Positions 26,418 to 40,970 of a stretch of 64,000 nucleotides of DNA are shown one piece after another. The translations under genes and the position numbers were made by a program. Below the pieces are notes generated by a model. The model was not told where the DNA came from, made no database searches, and worked only from the letters and a program-made list of their open reading frames with translations. This DNA comes from Rugamonas rivuli (lineage in GTDB: Bacteria; Pseudomonadota; Gammaproteobacteria; Burkholderiales; Burkholderiaceae_D), in assembly GCF_009380165.1 (NCBI RefSeq), contig NZ_WHUF01000001.1, positions 372,001 to 436,000 on the forward strand, given 5' to 3'. Position 1 is the stretch's first letter. Every line of letters begins with the position of its first letter.

Positions 26418-26984
26418 GCCGTTCCATGGATCTTTACGATCCTTGCCCGCGTCGCGCTCCGCCTTGACGACATCGGCCGCGATTTTGCCTGCGGCGTTGC
26501 CGAAGTTTGCGCGCACATAGCTCAGCACCGCCGCGATCTCGGCGTCGCTCAACTTGTCCTTGAAGGCCGGCATCTGGCCGCTGTAGGCCGTGCCCTTGAC
26601 GGTCAGCTTGCCGGTGATCCCGTGCAGCAGGATGTTGACCGGCAGCTTGTCCGCAGCCAGCACCCACTCGGAGCCGCCCAGCGGCGGGAACACGCCCGGC
26701 AGTCCGGCGCCGGTGGCCTGATGGCAGGCCACGCAGTTGGCCGCATACACCTGCGCGCCATCGGCCGCGCCGCCCGCGCCGGCGGGCTTGCCCTCCAGCG
26801 TGGACAGCGTGCGCTGGTCGCCCAGCTCCGGCGCATCGTTGCGCTGGGTGAGGAAGATGTAGCTGACCGCCCACACCAGCAGCGCCGACACCACCAGCAG
26901 CACCAGGCGCGGCACCGGACGGTTCTTCTCATGCGGATCGGGATACTCGCGCTCGCGCGCATCGTCGTTCGGCTGCTCGATCAT
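26388..26984 (-). CDS. Membrane-anchored mono-haem cytochrome c
   Basis: 198 residues. One transmembrane helix (about 26-45) is followed by a periplasmic cytochrome c domain with CVACH at 84-88 and a Met-containing loop (YSGQMPAF) as the likely sixth ligand. It takes the place of CcoP in this operon but has one haem instead of two. A charged C-terminal tail (DRKDPWNGDEDLDKL) is unusual. It overlaps the upstream CcoO-like gene by four bases. Confidence 0.9.
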   Translation of the reverse strand: MIEQPNDDAREREYPDPHEKNRPVPRLVLLVVSALLVWAVSYIFLTQRNDAPELGDQRTLSTLEGKPAGAGGAADGAQVYAANCVACHQATGAGLPGVFPPLGGSEWVLAADKLPVNILLHGITGKLTVKGTAYSGQMPAFKDKLSDAEIAAVLSYVRANFGNAAGKIAADVVKAERDAGKDRKDPWNGDEDLDKLKQ

Positions 26985-27568
26985 TTGGTCTTCCCCTCGA
27001 ATACCGGATAGGTGTGGTCCAGCCCTTGCAGGTAGGTGACGAGGTCCAGCGCCTCCTGCCTGGCGACGACGATTTTTTGCGGCGGCTCGTAGCCCGGCGG
27101 CAGCGTCAGCACACGGTCGCCGGGTTCGGCCTTGTCCTTCACCTCAAACAGGTAGGGATAGGCCGGCATGATGGAGCCGGGCGTGTAGGCGCGCGGCTGG
27201 TACAGGTGGCCCAAGTGCCAGTCCTGGCTGGGCTGGCGGGCGCCGATGTTGAACAGGTCCGGACCCGTGCGCATGGTGCCCAGCAGGTGCGGCTTGTCGT
27301 AGTGGTAGTCGCCGGCCACCGAAGCGCGGCCCCAGCCCCGCTTGTCGTCCGGCGCCAGCGCACGGTCGCGCGGCTGCTGCGAGTGACAGTAGATGCAGCC
27401 GTTGGCGATATAGACTTCGCGCCCGCGCAGCTGCGCCGAGGTGTAGGGTTTCAGGCCGGCCGGCGGCTCCACGCCTTTCAGCTGCATGAAGGGGACGACC
27501 ACCAGTGCCGATGTCGCCAGCGCGAGAGTGACCATCGCGCCGCTGAGTAATTTAAGCTCGTCATGCAT
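26981..27568 (-). CDS. ccoO: CcoO-like mono-haem cytochrome c subunit
   Basis: 195 residues: an N-terminal membrane helix (about 8-28) and a single haem site CIYCH at 58-62, followed by the family features SQQPRD, RTGPDLFNIG and GSIMPAYPYL with the probable Met ligand. This matches subunit II of cbb3 oxidases, which passes electrons from cytochrome c to CcoN. It starts two bases after the ccoN stop. It is slightly shorter than many CcoO proteins. Confidence 0.92.
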   Translation of the reverse strand: MHDELKLLSGAMVTLALATSALVVVPFMQLKGVEPPAGLKPYTSAQLRGREVYIANGCIYCHSQQPRDRALAPDDKRGWGRASVAGDYHYDKPHLLGTMRTGPDLFNIGARQPSQDWHLGHLYQPRAYTPGSIMPAYPYLFEVKDKAEPGDRVLTLPPGYEPPQKIVVARQEALDLVTYLQGLDHTYPVFEGKTK

Positions 27569-27570
27569 GA

Positions 27571-29229
27571 TCAGGCTCCTGCCAGGTTGGTGCGGGGGAC
27601 GTGCAGCAGCGCGGCGCCGGTGCGCGCCGGGCCGTGGCGCAGCGCCATCGCGGCGAAGTGGCCGGCGAATACCAGGTGGCCCAGCGTCATGATGGCGCCG
27701 CCCAGCGAACGGCTTTGCAGGTAGGGGATAGTCACCTTGACCGAATCCATGAACGGCCTGGCCGCATCCAGCATCGCCAGTCCCTGCAGCCAGCCGCCGA
27801 TCGACAGGCCGATGAAGTAGATCGCAAAGCCCAGCACCACCAGCCAGAAGTGCGCGGCGATCAGGCCGGGATACGGCCATTCCCACGACATCACGCGCGG
27901 CATGACGAAGTAGATCGCGCCGAACATCACCATCGTGAAGAAGCCGTACAGGCCGAGGTGGGCATGGGCCACCGTGAAGTGGGTGAAGTGCGCCACCGTG
28001 TTGACCGCGCGGATGGCCTCGATCGAGCCTTGCAGGGAGCTGAGGGTGTACATCATCCCGCCCAGCACGATGAAGCGCAGCGTCGGCGAGTACACCAGTT
28101 TGGAGAAGTGACCCTTCATCGTCAGGTGCTGGTTGACCGAGAACGAAATCACCGGCACGATCATCATCACGCTCTGCACGATGGACAGGGTGATCACCCA
28201 TCCGGGCACCGGACCGCCGATCAGGTGGTGGCCGCCGACCTGGCCGTAGAAGAAGGCCAGCGTCCAGAAGCCCAGCAGCGACAGGTTGTACGACTGCACC
28301 GGACGGCCGATGATCTTCGGCAGGAAGTAGTAGACCGAGGCCAGCGCCATCGGCGTGTAGAACAGGCCCAGGACATTGTGGCCGAACCACCAGTTCATCG
28401 TTGCCTGCTCGACGCCGAAGTGCATGGCCGGCAGGTTGGCGATCAGGAACAGGATGGGGAACCAGAACAGCGCCGCGCCCATGTACCAGACCGACACGTA
28501 CAGATGGTCGACCTTGCGCGCCTGTAGCGTGTACACCAGCGGAAGCCCCATCAGCGCGCCGCCGATGACGATCAGGATATCGACCTGCCACGGCATCTCC
28601 AGCCACTCCATGCCGTCGCTGATGCCGGCGGCGATGCAGCCGACGCCTGCGATCAGGCCGGCGTTCCAGATCATGCAGCCCAGGACTGCGAAGCGGCCAC
28701 CGACCAGCGGGGTTTTCAGCAGGCGCGGCAGCAGCCAGTTGGCGATGCCGAAGGCCGCCATCGGCGCCCAGCCGTAGGCGATGATGTTGAGGTGGATGGT
28801 GCGCAGCCGGCCGAAGCTCAGCCAGGCCTGCTGCACCAGCCAGTCCGGCTCGTGCAGCTTGATGGAGCTGGTCAGCCCGGCCAGCGAGCCCGCGACCAGC
28901 CATACCACGGCGCAGGTCAGGAATACGAAGGAGACGAAGGCGGTGGAGCGGTCGGCCTCGACGCGCTCGGCCAGTTCGCGGTGCAAATGCTCCTCCTGCG
29001 CCGGCGTCAGTTCGGCGTGCGTATCAGCGGCGACACGCTGCGCCAGGCCGGCGCGCTGGGCGGCGGTGGCGGACGGCTCCTCGCTTCGGCCGATTTCACC
29101 GGGCGAGAAAATCACATTGGCGGCTGCGGAAGTGGCATCGAACAGGCGCTTGCGCAGCGACCAGATGAAGACAAACAAACCGGTGATCGACAAAATGAAC
29201 GAAGACAGAAGTATGCTGACTGTATCCAT
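27571..29229 (-). CDS. ccoN: cbb3-like haem-copper oxidase subunit I with CcoS-like N-terminus
   Basis: 552 residues with twelve or more membrane helices. Haem and copper ligand histidines are visible in LRTIHLNIIAYG, WWFGHNVLGLFY, GQVGGHHLIGG and FTHFTVAHAHLG. The first 45 residues (FVFIWSLRKRLFD, NVIFSPG) match the small assembly protein CcoS, which is normally separate, and are joined by a charged linker (about 46-95). The HHLIGGPVPGW segment differs from the HHLHYTALPDW of classical CcoN, so this is a divergent branch. It reduces oxygen with high affinity; an NO-reducing function is possible given the neighbours. CAGGGAG precedes the ATG. Confidence 0.92.
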   Translation of the reverse strand: MDTVSILLSSFILSITGLFVFIWSLRKRLFDATSAAANVIFSPGEIGRSEEPSATAAQRAGLAQRVAADTHAELTPAQEEHLHRELAERVEADRSTAFVSFVFLTCAVVWLVAGSLAGLTSSIKLHEPDWLVQQAWLSFGRLRTIHLNIIAYGWAPMAAFGIANWLLPRLLKTPLVGGRFAVLGCMIWNAGLIAGVGCIAAGISDGMEWLEMPWQVDILIVIGGALMGLPLVYTLQARKVDHLYVSVWYMGAALFWFPILFLIANLPAMHFGVEQATMNWWFGHNVLGLFYTPMALASVYYFLPKIIGRPVQSYNLSLLGFWTLAFFYGQVGGHHLIGGPVPGWVITLSIVQSVMMIVPVISFSVNQHLTMKGHFSKLVYSPTLRFIVLGGMMYTLSSLQGSIEAIRAVNTVAHFTHFTVAHAHLGLYGFFTMVMFGAIYFVMPRVMSWEWPYPGLIAAHFWLVVLGFAIYFIGLSIGGWLQGLAMLDAARPFMDSVKVTIPYLQSRSLGGAIMTLGHLVFAGHFAAMALRHGPARTGAALLHVPRTNLAGA

Positions 29230-29320
29230 GATGCTCCCTGAAGTTTAAACAAGTAAATAGAATACTACATTAAATACCGGCAGAAGACAATCGATGAAAT
29301 CGGGTATTGCGGCGCGGGGT

Positions 29321-32932
<3,612 letters not shown>

Positions 32933-33081
32933 GGCAGATAGCTAGGTTGTCTGGGTGGCAATCACTATACCCTGAAAAGCGGCGGGGCGATATTTGTTGG
33001 GTTTATGATAGCAGGACGTAGCCAACCGGCCTGCGACATGTAATACTTAAATTTCATCATTCTAGTGACCTTGCGCAGCCC

Positions 33082-35736
<2,655 letters not shown>

Positions 35737-35757
35737 CACCCCTGCATTTGGCGACGG

Positions 35758-35776
35758 CGGCGCGCATTTCGCGCCG
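35758..35776. repeat. Hairpin downstream of the hybrid kinase gene
   Basis: CGGCGCG and CGCGCCG pair around a CATTT loop just after the kinase stop. No T-run follows, so it is at most a weak or factor-dependent terminator. Confidence 0.3.
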
Positions 35777-35859
35777 GCCGGCCGCATTTCGTCGCATCGT
35801 CCCCGACGCTTGTGGAGCGCCGGCTAGAGTGGAGCCTCATTCACTCACCGGAGTTCATC

Positions 35860-36285
35860 ATGCGCTACACCAGTCTCGTTGCCGCCTTCCTGTCCACCCT
35901 GACCATGCTGGCCGCCGCGCCATCGCAGGCCGCCGACCTGACGATCACCGTCACCGGCGTCGCCAGCGCCAATGGCCAGGTGCTGGTCGCGCTGTACAAC
36001 TCGGCCGAGACCTACCAGAAGAAGGCCTTCCGCGTGGCGGGTGCTCCGGCGGTGGCCGGCGCCATCACGATCGAGATCAAGGACCTGCCGCCCGGCGACT
36101 ACGCCTACTCGCTGTTCCACGACGCTAACGGCAACGGCAAGATGGACAGCAATTTGATCGGCATTCCGACCGAGGACTACGCCTTCAGCAACAACGCCAT
36201 GGGCAAGTTCGGCCCGCCGGACTACGAGGCCGCGCGCTTCACGCTGCCGGCGGCCGGCGCCACCACCAGCGTCAACCTGCGCTAA
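35860..36285 (+). CDS. DUF2141 secreted protein
   Basis: 141 residues with a signal peptide (about 1-24, ends SQAADL) and the DUF2141 beta-sandwich pattern (LTITVTGVASANGQVLVALYN, LPPGDYAYSLFHDANGNGKMD). CCGGAG lies seven bases before the ATG. It is read just ahead of a carotenoid cleavage oxygenase (13-base gap). DUF2141 proteins are often found beside carotenoid-related genes; the molecular role is not established. Confidence 0.9.
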   Translation: MRYTSLVAAFLSTLTMLAAAPSQAADLTITVTGVASANGQVLVALYNSAETYQKKAFRVAGAPAVAGAITIEIKDLPPGDYAYSLFHDANGNGKMDSNLIGIPTEDYAFSNNAMGKFGPPDYEAARFTLPAAGATTSVNLR

Positions 36286-36298
36286 GCGGAGGCCTGCC

Positions 36299-37786
36299 AT
36301 GAGCGACCGCCGCCAATTCCTGTCCCGCAGCATCGGCCTGGCCGCCCTCGGCCTGACTTCCGGCGCCGCGCTGGCCGACGCCGATACCTATCGCCGCTTC
36401 CATCAGGCGCTGGCCCGCGAACCGAGGCTGACGGCCTTCGCCGGCGCCGCCGGCGAGCTGTCCGGCGACGCGGTGGTCCACGGCCGCATGCCGGCCGACC
36501 TGCAAGGCGTCTTTTACCGCAACGGCCCCGGGCGATTCGAATTGGGCGGCGAGCGCTATCACCACTGGTTCGACGGCGACGGCTTCGTGCAGCGCTGGCA
36601 GATCGGCGGCGGCAAGGTCAGTCATCGCGGCCGCTTCGTCGCCACGCAGAAGTTCGTCGAGGAGAGCGCGGCGGACCAGTTCCTGTACCCGGCCTTCGGC
36701 ACCTACATCGGCCGCAAGCAGCCCAAGAACAACGACACGATGAACGCCGCCAATACCAATCTGCTGCCCTTGGGCGGCCGCGTGTACGCCTTGTGGGAAG
36801 GCGGCTCCGCCGTGGAGGTGGATGCGCAGACGCTGGAAACGCGCGGCATCAAGACCTGGAGCCCGGAGCTGAAGTCGATGCCGTTTTCCGCCCATCCCAA
36901 GGTCGATCCCGACGGCGGCGTATGGAACTTCGGCACCATGCCGGGTGCGAACCTGCTGGTGCTGTATCAGCTGAGCGCCACCGGTGAACTGAAACGCAGC
37001 GCCGTCGTCAAGGTGCCGCAGCTGAACATGGTGCACGATTTCGTGGTCAGCGGCCGCCACCTGATTTTCCTGATCCCGCCTTACGACCTGGAAGCCGGCG
37101 TGGACACCAGCTATCGCGAGAACCTGCACTGGGCCGGCGACAAGCGGCCCTTGCGCGCGGTGGTCATCGCCAAGGACACGCTGGAGCTGCGCCAGGTGTT
37201 CGAGCTGCCGGCGCGCTCGGTCTTCCACTTCGGGAATGCGTTTGAAGACGGCGCCTGCACCCGGCTGGACGTGGTGATGCATGACGGCGACATCCTGCCG
37301 GAACTGGGCCTGGTCATGCGTGGCGAGCTGCGGCCGTTCCACGCCTCCGCCAGCACGGTGCAGGTGACGCTGGACTACGCCAGCGGCCAGGTGCGCGAGG
37401 CACGCCTGTTCGGCGCCAGCGAATTCCCACGGGTGGCGCCGCAGGTGGTGTCGGCCCGCCACCGCAAGCTGGTGCTGCTCGGCGTGGCGTCCGGCAGCAA
37501 GGACTACATCCTCAACACCGTCAACCTGGTCGACATCGACAGCGGCAAGGCGGACAGCTACAGCTTCGGCGCCGGCTGGCAGGTGGAGGAGCACGTGCTG
37601 GTGCCCCGGCGCGGCGCCCGTTCCGAGACCGACGGCTACCTGGTCGGCGTGGCCCAGGACTCGCGCCGCGCCCAGACCGTGCTGACGGTGTTTGATGCGC
37701 ACAACATCAAAGCCGGTCCGAGGGCGATGGCGAGGCTTTCTTATACTTCGCCGCTTTGCTTTCATGGTAACTTTCTGCCGGCATGA
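36299..37786 (+). CDS. Carotenoid cleavage oxygenase (RPE65 family), Tat-exported
   Basis: 495 residues. The N-terminus has a twin-arginine signal (DRRQFLSRSIGLAALG). The four iron-ligand histidines of the seven-bladed propeller are present: His199 (SAHPKVD), His246 (MVHDF), His310 (VFHFGN) and His489 (CFHGNF). The enzyme cleaves double bonds of carotenoids or related polyenes/stilbenes with O2; its Tat signal places it in the periplasm. Its stop overlaps the start of the LytS-type kinase gene by four bases, an unusual coupling that suggests the cleavage product or its substrate is tied to signalling. Confidence 0.93.
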   Translation: MSDRRQFLSRSIGLAALGLTSGAALADADTYRRFHQALAREPRLTAFAGAAGELSGDAVVHGRMPADLQGVFYRNGPGRFELGGERYHHWFDGDGFVQRWQIGGGKVSHRGRFVATQKFVEESAADQFLYPAFGTYIGRKQPKNNDTMNAANTNLLPLGGRVYALWEGGSAVEVDAQTLETRGIKTWSPELKSMPFSAHPKVDPDGGVWNFGTMPGANLLVLYQLSATGELKRSAVVKVPQLNMVHDFVVSGRHLIFLIPPYDLEAGVDTSYRENLHWAGDKRPLRAVVIAKDTLELRQVFELPARSVFHFGNAFEDGACTRLDVVMHDGDILPELGLVMRGELRPFHASASTVQVTLDYASGQVREARLFGASEFPRVAPQVVSARHRKLVLLGVASGSKDYILNTVNLVDIDSGKADSYSFGAGWQVEEHVLVPRRGARSETDGYLVGVAQDSRRAQTVLTVFDAHNIKAGPRAMARLSYTSPLCFHGNFLPA

Positions 37787-39024
37787 CTAACTTGGAAAAC
37801 ACGATGAACCACCGCAGCGAGGCAAGCATGGCCTCATTGGATGTCGCAGAGCCGTCGCTGGCGCATCCGATGGACCTGATCCCGTTCTTCCGCCGCTGGC
37901 CGCCGACGGCGCAGCGCAACCTGCTGTACACGCTGCTGTGGAACTGCGGCCTGGGCACGCTCCTGACGGTGCTGGAGATGCTGATGTCGCCCGACCGTGG
38001 GGCGCTGCTGGGGGATTGGCAGTGGGCGCTGGTGCAGGCGCATTGGCTGCCGATGCTGTTCATTTCGAACCTGATCGGCTTCCTGGTCCACGGCGGCCAC
38101 GCGGCGGTCAACGCGCTGACCCAGGACTGGCCGAGCCGCGCCAAGGGCATGCCCCGGCTGCTGTTCAACCTGGGGCTGGTGCTGGCCAGCGTGCTGATAG
38201 GCCTGAGCGTAGGCACGGCGCTGCTGAACGGGAAGAACATCTTTGAATTGCTGGACAACCGCAGCGCCGTGCTGCAGTCCGTGATCCTGGCGACGGTGAT
38301 CGCGCTGCTGATGTACCTGGTGCGGCGCGGCGCCGAGCGCCGGCTGGCCGCGGCGCTGGAAAAGGCGCGGCAGCAGGAGCTGATCGCCTCCAGCGCGCGG
38401 CTGCTGGCGGAGGCGCGGCTGCGCGCCTTGCAGGCGCAGATCGAACCGCACTTCCTGTACAACACGCTGGCCAATGTGGTGAGCCTGATCGGCCCGCAGC
38501 CGGCCAAGGCCCAGCACATGCTGGAACGGTTCATCGACTATCTGCGCGCCAGCCTCGCTGCCAGCCGCAGCGAGGAAGCGACGCTGGGTTCCGAGGCCAA
38601 ACTGATCGCCGCCTATCTGGACGTGCTGGCGGTGCGCATGGGCGAGCGGCTGCGCTACCGCATCGAGGTGCCGGACGAGCTGCGCCAGTTCGCGATCGCC
38701 CCGATGCTGTTGCAGCCGGTGGTGGAAAACGCGATATCGCACGGGCTGGAGCCGAAGGTGGAGGGCGGCGAGATCGTCGTCAGCGCGCAGCTGGATGGCG
38801 CCCATCTGCGCCTGCAAATCAGCGACACCGGCGCGGGCCTGGGCAGCACCATGTCGGCCAAGCCGGGCGGCGGGGTAGGGCTGAGCAACCTGCGCGAACG
38901 TTTGCGCAGTTTGTACGGCGCCGCCGCTCGGGTAGAATTACTGGAAAATCAACCTTGCGGCATGACGGTGCGCCTCATGCTGCCTTTGAATGCGAGCCTG
39001 ACATCGAAACACTCCGCGCCCTGA
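37783..39024 (+). CDS. LytS-type (His_kinase family) sensor histidine kinase
   Basis: 413 residues: about four membrane helices (between 45 and 185) with no large external domain, then the His_kinase module with His223 in QIEPHFLYN and a GHKL ATPase (VVENAISHGLEP, GLSNLRERL). ATG 37783 overlaps the carotenoid-oxygenase stop (ATGA). The downstream LytTR response regulator overlaps its 3' end by about 70 bases, if the TTG start is used. The signal is unknown; membrane-embedded sensing is likely. Confidence 0.93.
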   Translation: MTNLENTMNHRSEASMASLDVAEPSLAHPMDLIPFFRRWPPTAQRNLLYTLLWNCGLGTLLTVLEMLMSPDRGALLGDWQWALVQAHWLPMLFISNLIGFLVHGGHAAVNALTQDWPSRAKGMPRLLFNLGLVLASVLIGLSVGTALLNGKNIFELLDNRSAVLQSVILATVIALLMYLVRRGAERRLAAALEKARQQELIASSARLLAEARLRALQAQIEPHFLYNTLANVVSLIGPQPAKAQHMLERFIDYLRASLAASRSEEATLGSEAKLIAAYLDVLAVRMGERLRYRIEVPDELRQFAIAPMLLQPVVENAISHGLEPKVEGGEIVVSAQLDGAHLRLQISDTGAGLGSTMSAKPGGGVGLSNLRERLRSLYGAAARVELLENQPCGMTVRLMLPLNASLTSKHSAP

Positions 39025-39815
39025 TCGCAGACGACGAAGAACATCTGCGCGACTATCTGGAAGGTCAACTGAAAACGGCGTGGCCGGAACTGAAGGTGGT
39101 CGCCAAGGCCGCCAACGGCATCGACGCGCTGCGCTTGATCGGCGAGGAGGCGCCGGACGTGGTGTTCCTCGACATCCGCATGCCCGGCATGACGGGGCTG
39201 GACGTGGCGGCCCGGCTGGTGGCGGACGCCACGCCGCCGCACATCGTGTTCGTAACGGCCTTCGACCAGTATGCGGTGGAGGCGTTCGAGCATTCCGCCG
39301 TCGACTATCTGCTGAAACCGGCGAGCCTGGAGCGGCTGGACAAGACCGTCGCCAAACTGAAAGCGGCGCTGCGGGCCAAGGAGCCTGCGGCGGCCGGCAT
39401 CACGGCGGCGACGCTGCAAGCCTTGCTGGCGCAACTGGGCGGCGCGGCGCAAGCGGTGGCGGCTCCTGCAACGGCTCCCGCGCCCGCACCCACGCTGCAA
39501 TGGATACGTGCTTCGCAAGGCGACCAGACGCGCCTGATCTCCGTCGACGAGGTGATCTACTTCCAGAGCAACGACAAGTACACCAGCGTCTTCCTGGCCG
39601 ACGGCGAGAGCCTGATACGCACGCCGATCAGCAAGCTGCGCGAGCAGCTCGACGAGCAGAAGTTCTGGCAGATCCACCGCAGCGTGATCGTCGCCGCCCA
39701 CCACGTGGCCGGCACGCGCCAGGATTTTCGTGGCCGCCTGATGGTGCAGCTCAAGGGCCGCGAGGAGCAGCTGGTGGTCAGCCGTAACTACGTCGACCTG
39801 TTCCGGCAGATGTAG
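38955..39815 (+). CDS. LytTR-type response regulator
   Basis: About 286 residues: receiver domain with phospho-acceptor Asp73 (VVFLDIRMPGM), an Ala/Pro-rich linker, and a LytTR DNA-binding domain (ISVDEVIYFQSNDKYTSVF, FWQIHRSVIV). No ATG or GTG fits the start. The TTG at 38955 overlaps the kinase gene; a shorter form beginning at the CTG just before LIADDEE is also possible. It is the cognate partner of the preceding kinase. The 3' end overlaps that of the convergent ArsR gene by 38 bases. Confidence 0.9.
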   Translation: MRHDGAPHAAFECEPDIETLRALIADDEEHLRDYLEGQLKTAWPELKVVAKAANGIDALRLIGEEAPDVVFLDIRMPGMTGLDVAARLVADATPPHIVFVTAFDQYAVEAFEHSAVDYLLKPASLERLDKTVAKLKAALRAKEPAAAGITAATLQALLAQLGGAAQAVAAPATAPAPAPTLQWIRASQGDQTRLISVDEVIYFQSNDKYTSVFLADGESLIRTPISKLREQLDEQKFWQIHRSVIVAAHHVAGTRQDFRGRLMVQLKGREEQLVVSRNYVDLFRQM

Positions 39816-40503
39816 GCGCCAGCAGCCTGGCGAATGCGGCGTGGCCTTTGGGTGTGATGCTCACCACGCGCGAACGCGGCGCGGGCAGCACCCAGCCTTC
39901 ACGCACATACATCGCCAGCAGGGCGGCGCCCAGCGCGCCGGACAGGTGCGGCCGGCGCTGCGTCAGGTCCACGCAGCAGCGGGCGAACGGACGGCGGCTT
40001 CCCGGCGCCGGCTCCACCGGTACGCCCAGCGCGGCCAGTTGGCTCCTGCCGGCAGGCGTCAGTTCGTAATCCTGGCCGGCGCCGGCCAGCCATTCTTCAT
40101 CGAGCATCATTTGCAGCAGCTGCACGGCGATCTCGCCGGCCAGGTGGTCGTAGCAGGTGCGTGCCTGCAGGAACTGCGGCGGCATGGCCCGTACCAGCGC
40201 GGGTGTTGGCGGTTGCTTGGGACGGGCCGCCATGCTGAACGAGGCCAGGCCTTCGATCAGGTGCGCGGCCTCGCGGCTGGCGATGCGGAAGTAGCGGTGG
40301 CGGCCCTGGGCGTCGGCCGCCAGCAGTCCGCCGTCAACCAGCTTGGCCAGGTGCGCGCTGGCCGACTGCGCCGAGATGTTGGCGGCGAAAGCCAGTTCGC
40401 CCGCCGGCCGCCGCGTGCCGTCGATCAGCGTCCAGGCGATGGTGGCGCGGGCGGGGTCGGCCAGCAGGGCCGCGATCGATGCGATGTCCGGAGTGTCGTC
40501 CAT
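39778..40503 (-). CDS. ArsR-family winged-helix regulator
   Basis: 241 residues, about twice the length of simple ArsR proteins. The N-terminal HTH (LLADPARATIAWTLIDG, NISAQSASAHLAKLVDGGLL) is clear; the rest contains a further winged-helix-like repeat (YELTPAGRSQLAALGV, VVSITPKGHAAFARLL). Cysteines in ARTCYDHL and ARCCVDL are not in the classical metal-site arrangement, so the effector is unknown. It is divergent from the RidA-like gene, which it probably regulates. Confidence 0.9.
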   Translation of the reverse strand: MDDTPDIASIAALLADPARATIAWTLIDGTRRPAGELAFAANISAQSASAHLAKLVDGGLLAADAQGRHRYFRIASREAAHLIEGLASFSMAARPKQPPTPALVRAMPPQFLQARTCYDHLAGEIAVQLLQMMLDEEWLAGAGQDYELTPAGRSQLAALGVPVEPAPGSRRPFARCCVDLTQRRPHLSGALGAALLAMYVREGWVLPAPRSRVVSITPKGHAAFARLLAPTSAGTGRRSYG

Positions 40504-40580
40504 AGTTCATCCCGCGCTGAATTGTCAGGCCCTCATCTTGCATCACAATGCGACCCACTGTCCACAACCAGGAGGGAAGC

Positions 40581-40970
40581 ATGAACAAACAGCACAGTAC
40601 AGGTATCGCGGAACACGTGGGGCGCTATGCCGATGCGGTGGAGGCGCCGGCCGGCTCGCGCTGGCTGTACACGGCGGGTACGCCCGGCATGCGCGCGGAC
40701 GGCACGCTGCCCAGCGATATCACAGGCCAAACGGAACTGGCGTGGTCGAACATCATGACGGCGCTGGACAAGGCGGGCATGACGGCCGCCGATATCGTCA
40801 AGATGACGCATTACCTGGTCAATCCCGCCGACCTGGCGGCATGCGTTGCGGTGCGCAGCCGCGTGCTGGGCGAGCTGCGGCCGGCGTCGATGCTGATGGT
40901 GGTGGCGGCCTTGCCCAGGCCGGACTTCCTGGTGGAGGTGGAGGTGGTCGCCGCGCGTGCGGCTACCTGA
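40581..40970 (+). CDS. RidA/YjgF-family protein
   Basis: 129 residues, standard for the family (LYTAGTPGMRADG, ASMLMVVAALPRPDFLVEVEVVA, the last with the conserved terminal Glu). Canonical RidA hydrolyses reactive enamine/imine intermediates; however the usual catalytic Arg in front of the [SC]xxxV motif is not obvious (ELRPASMLMVVA has Arg four residues earlier), so the subclass is open. AGGAGG precedes the ATG. Probably controlled by the divergent ArsR protein. The 3' end overlaps that of the convergent solute-binding gene by eight bases. Confidence 0.88.
   Translation: MNKQHSTGIAEHVGRYADAVEAPAGSRWLYTAGTPGMRADGTLPSDITGQTELAWSNIMTALDKAGMTAADIVKMTHYLVNPADLAACVAVRSRVLGELRPASMLMVVAALPRPDFLVEVEVVAARAAT

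Noticed and set aside
29230..29320. FNR/DNR-type box before the oxidase operon
   Set aside because: I looked for TTGAT-N4-ATCAA and related palindromes and found none good enough to report.
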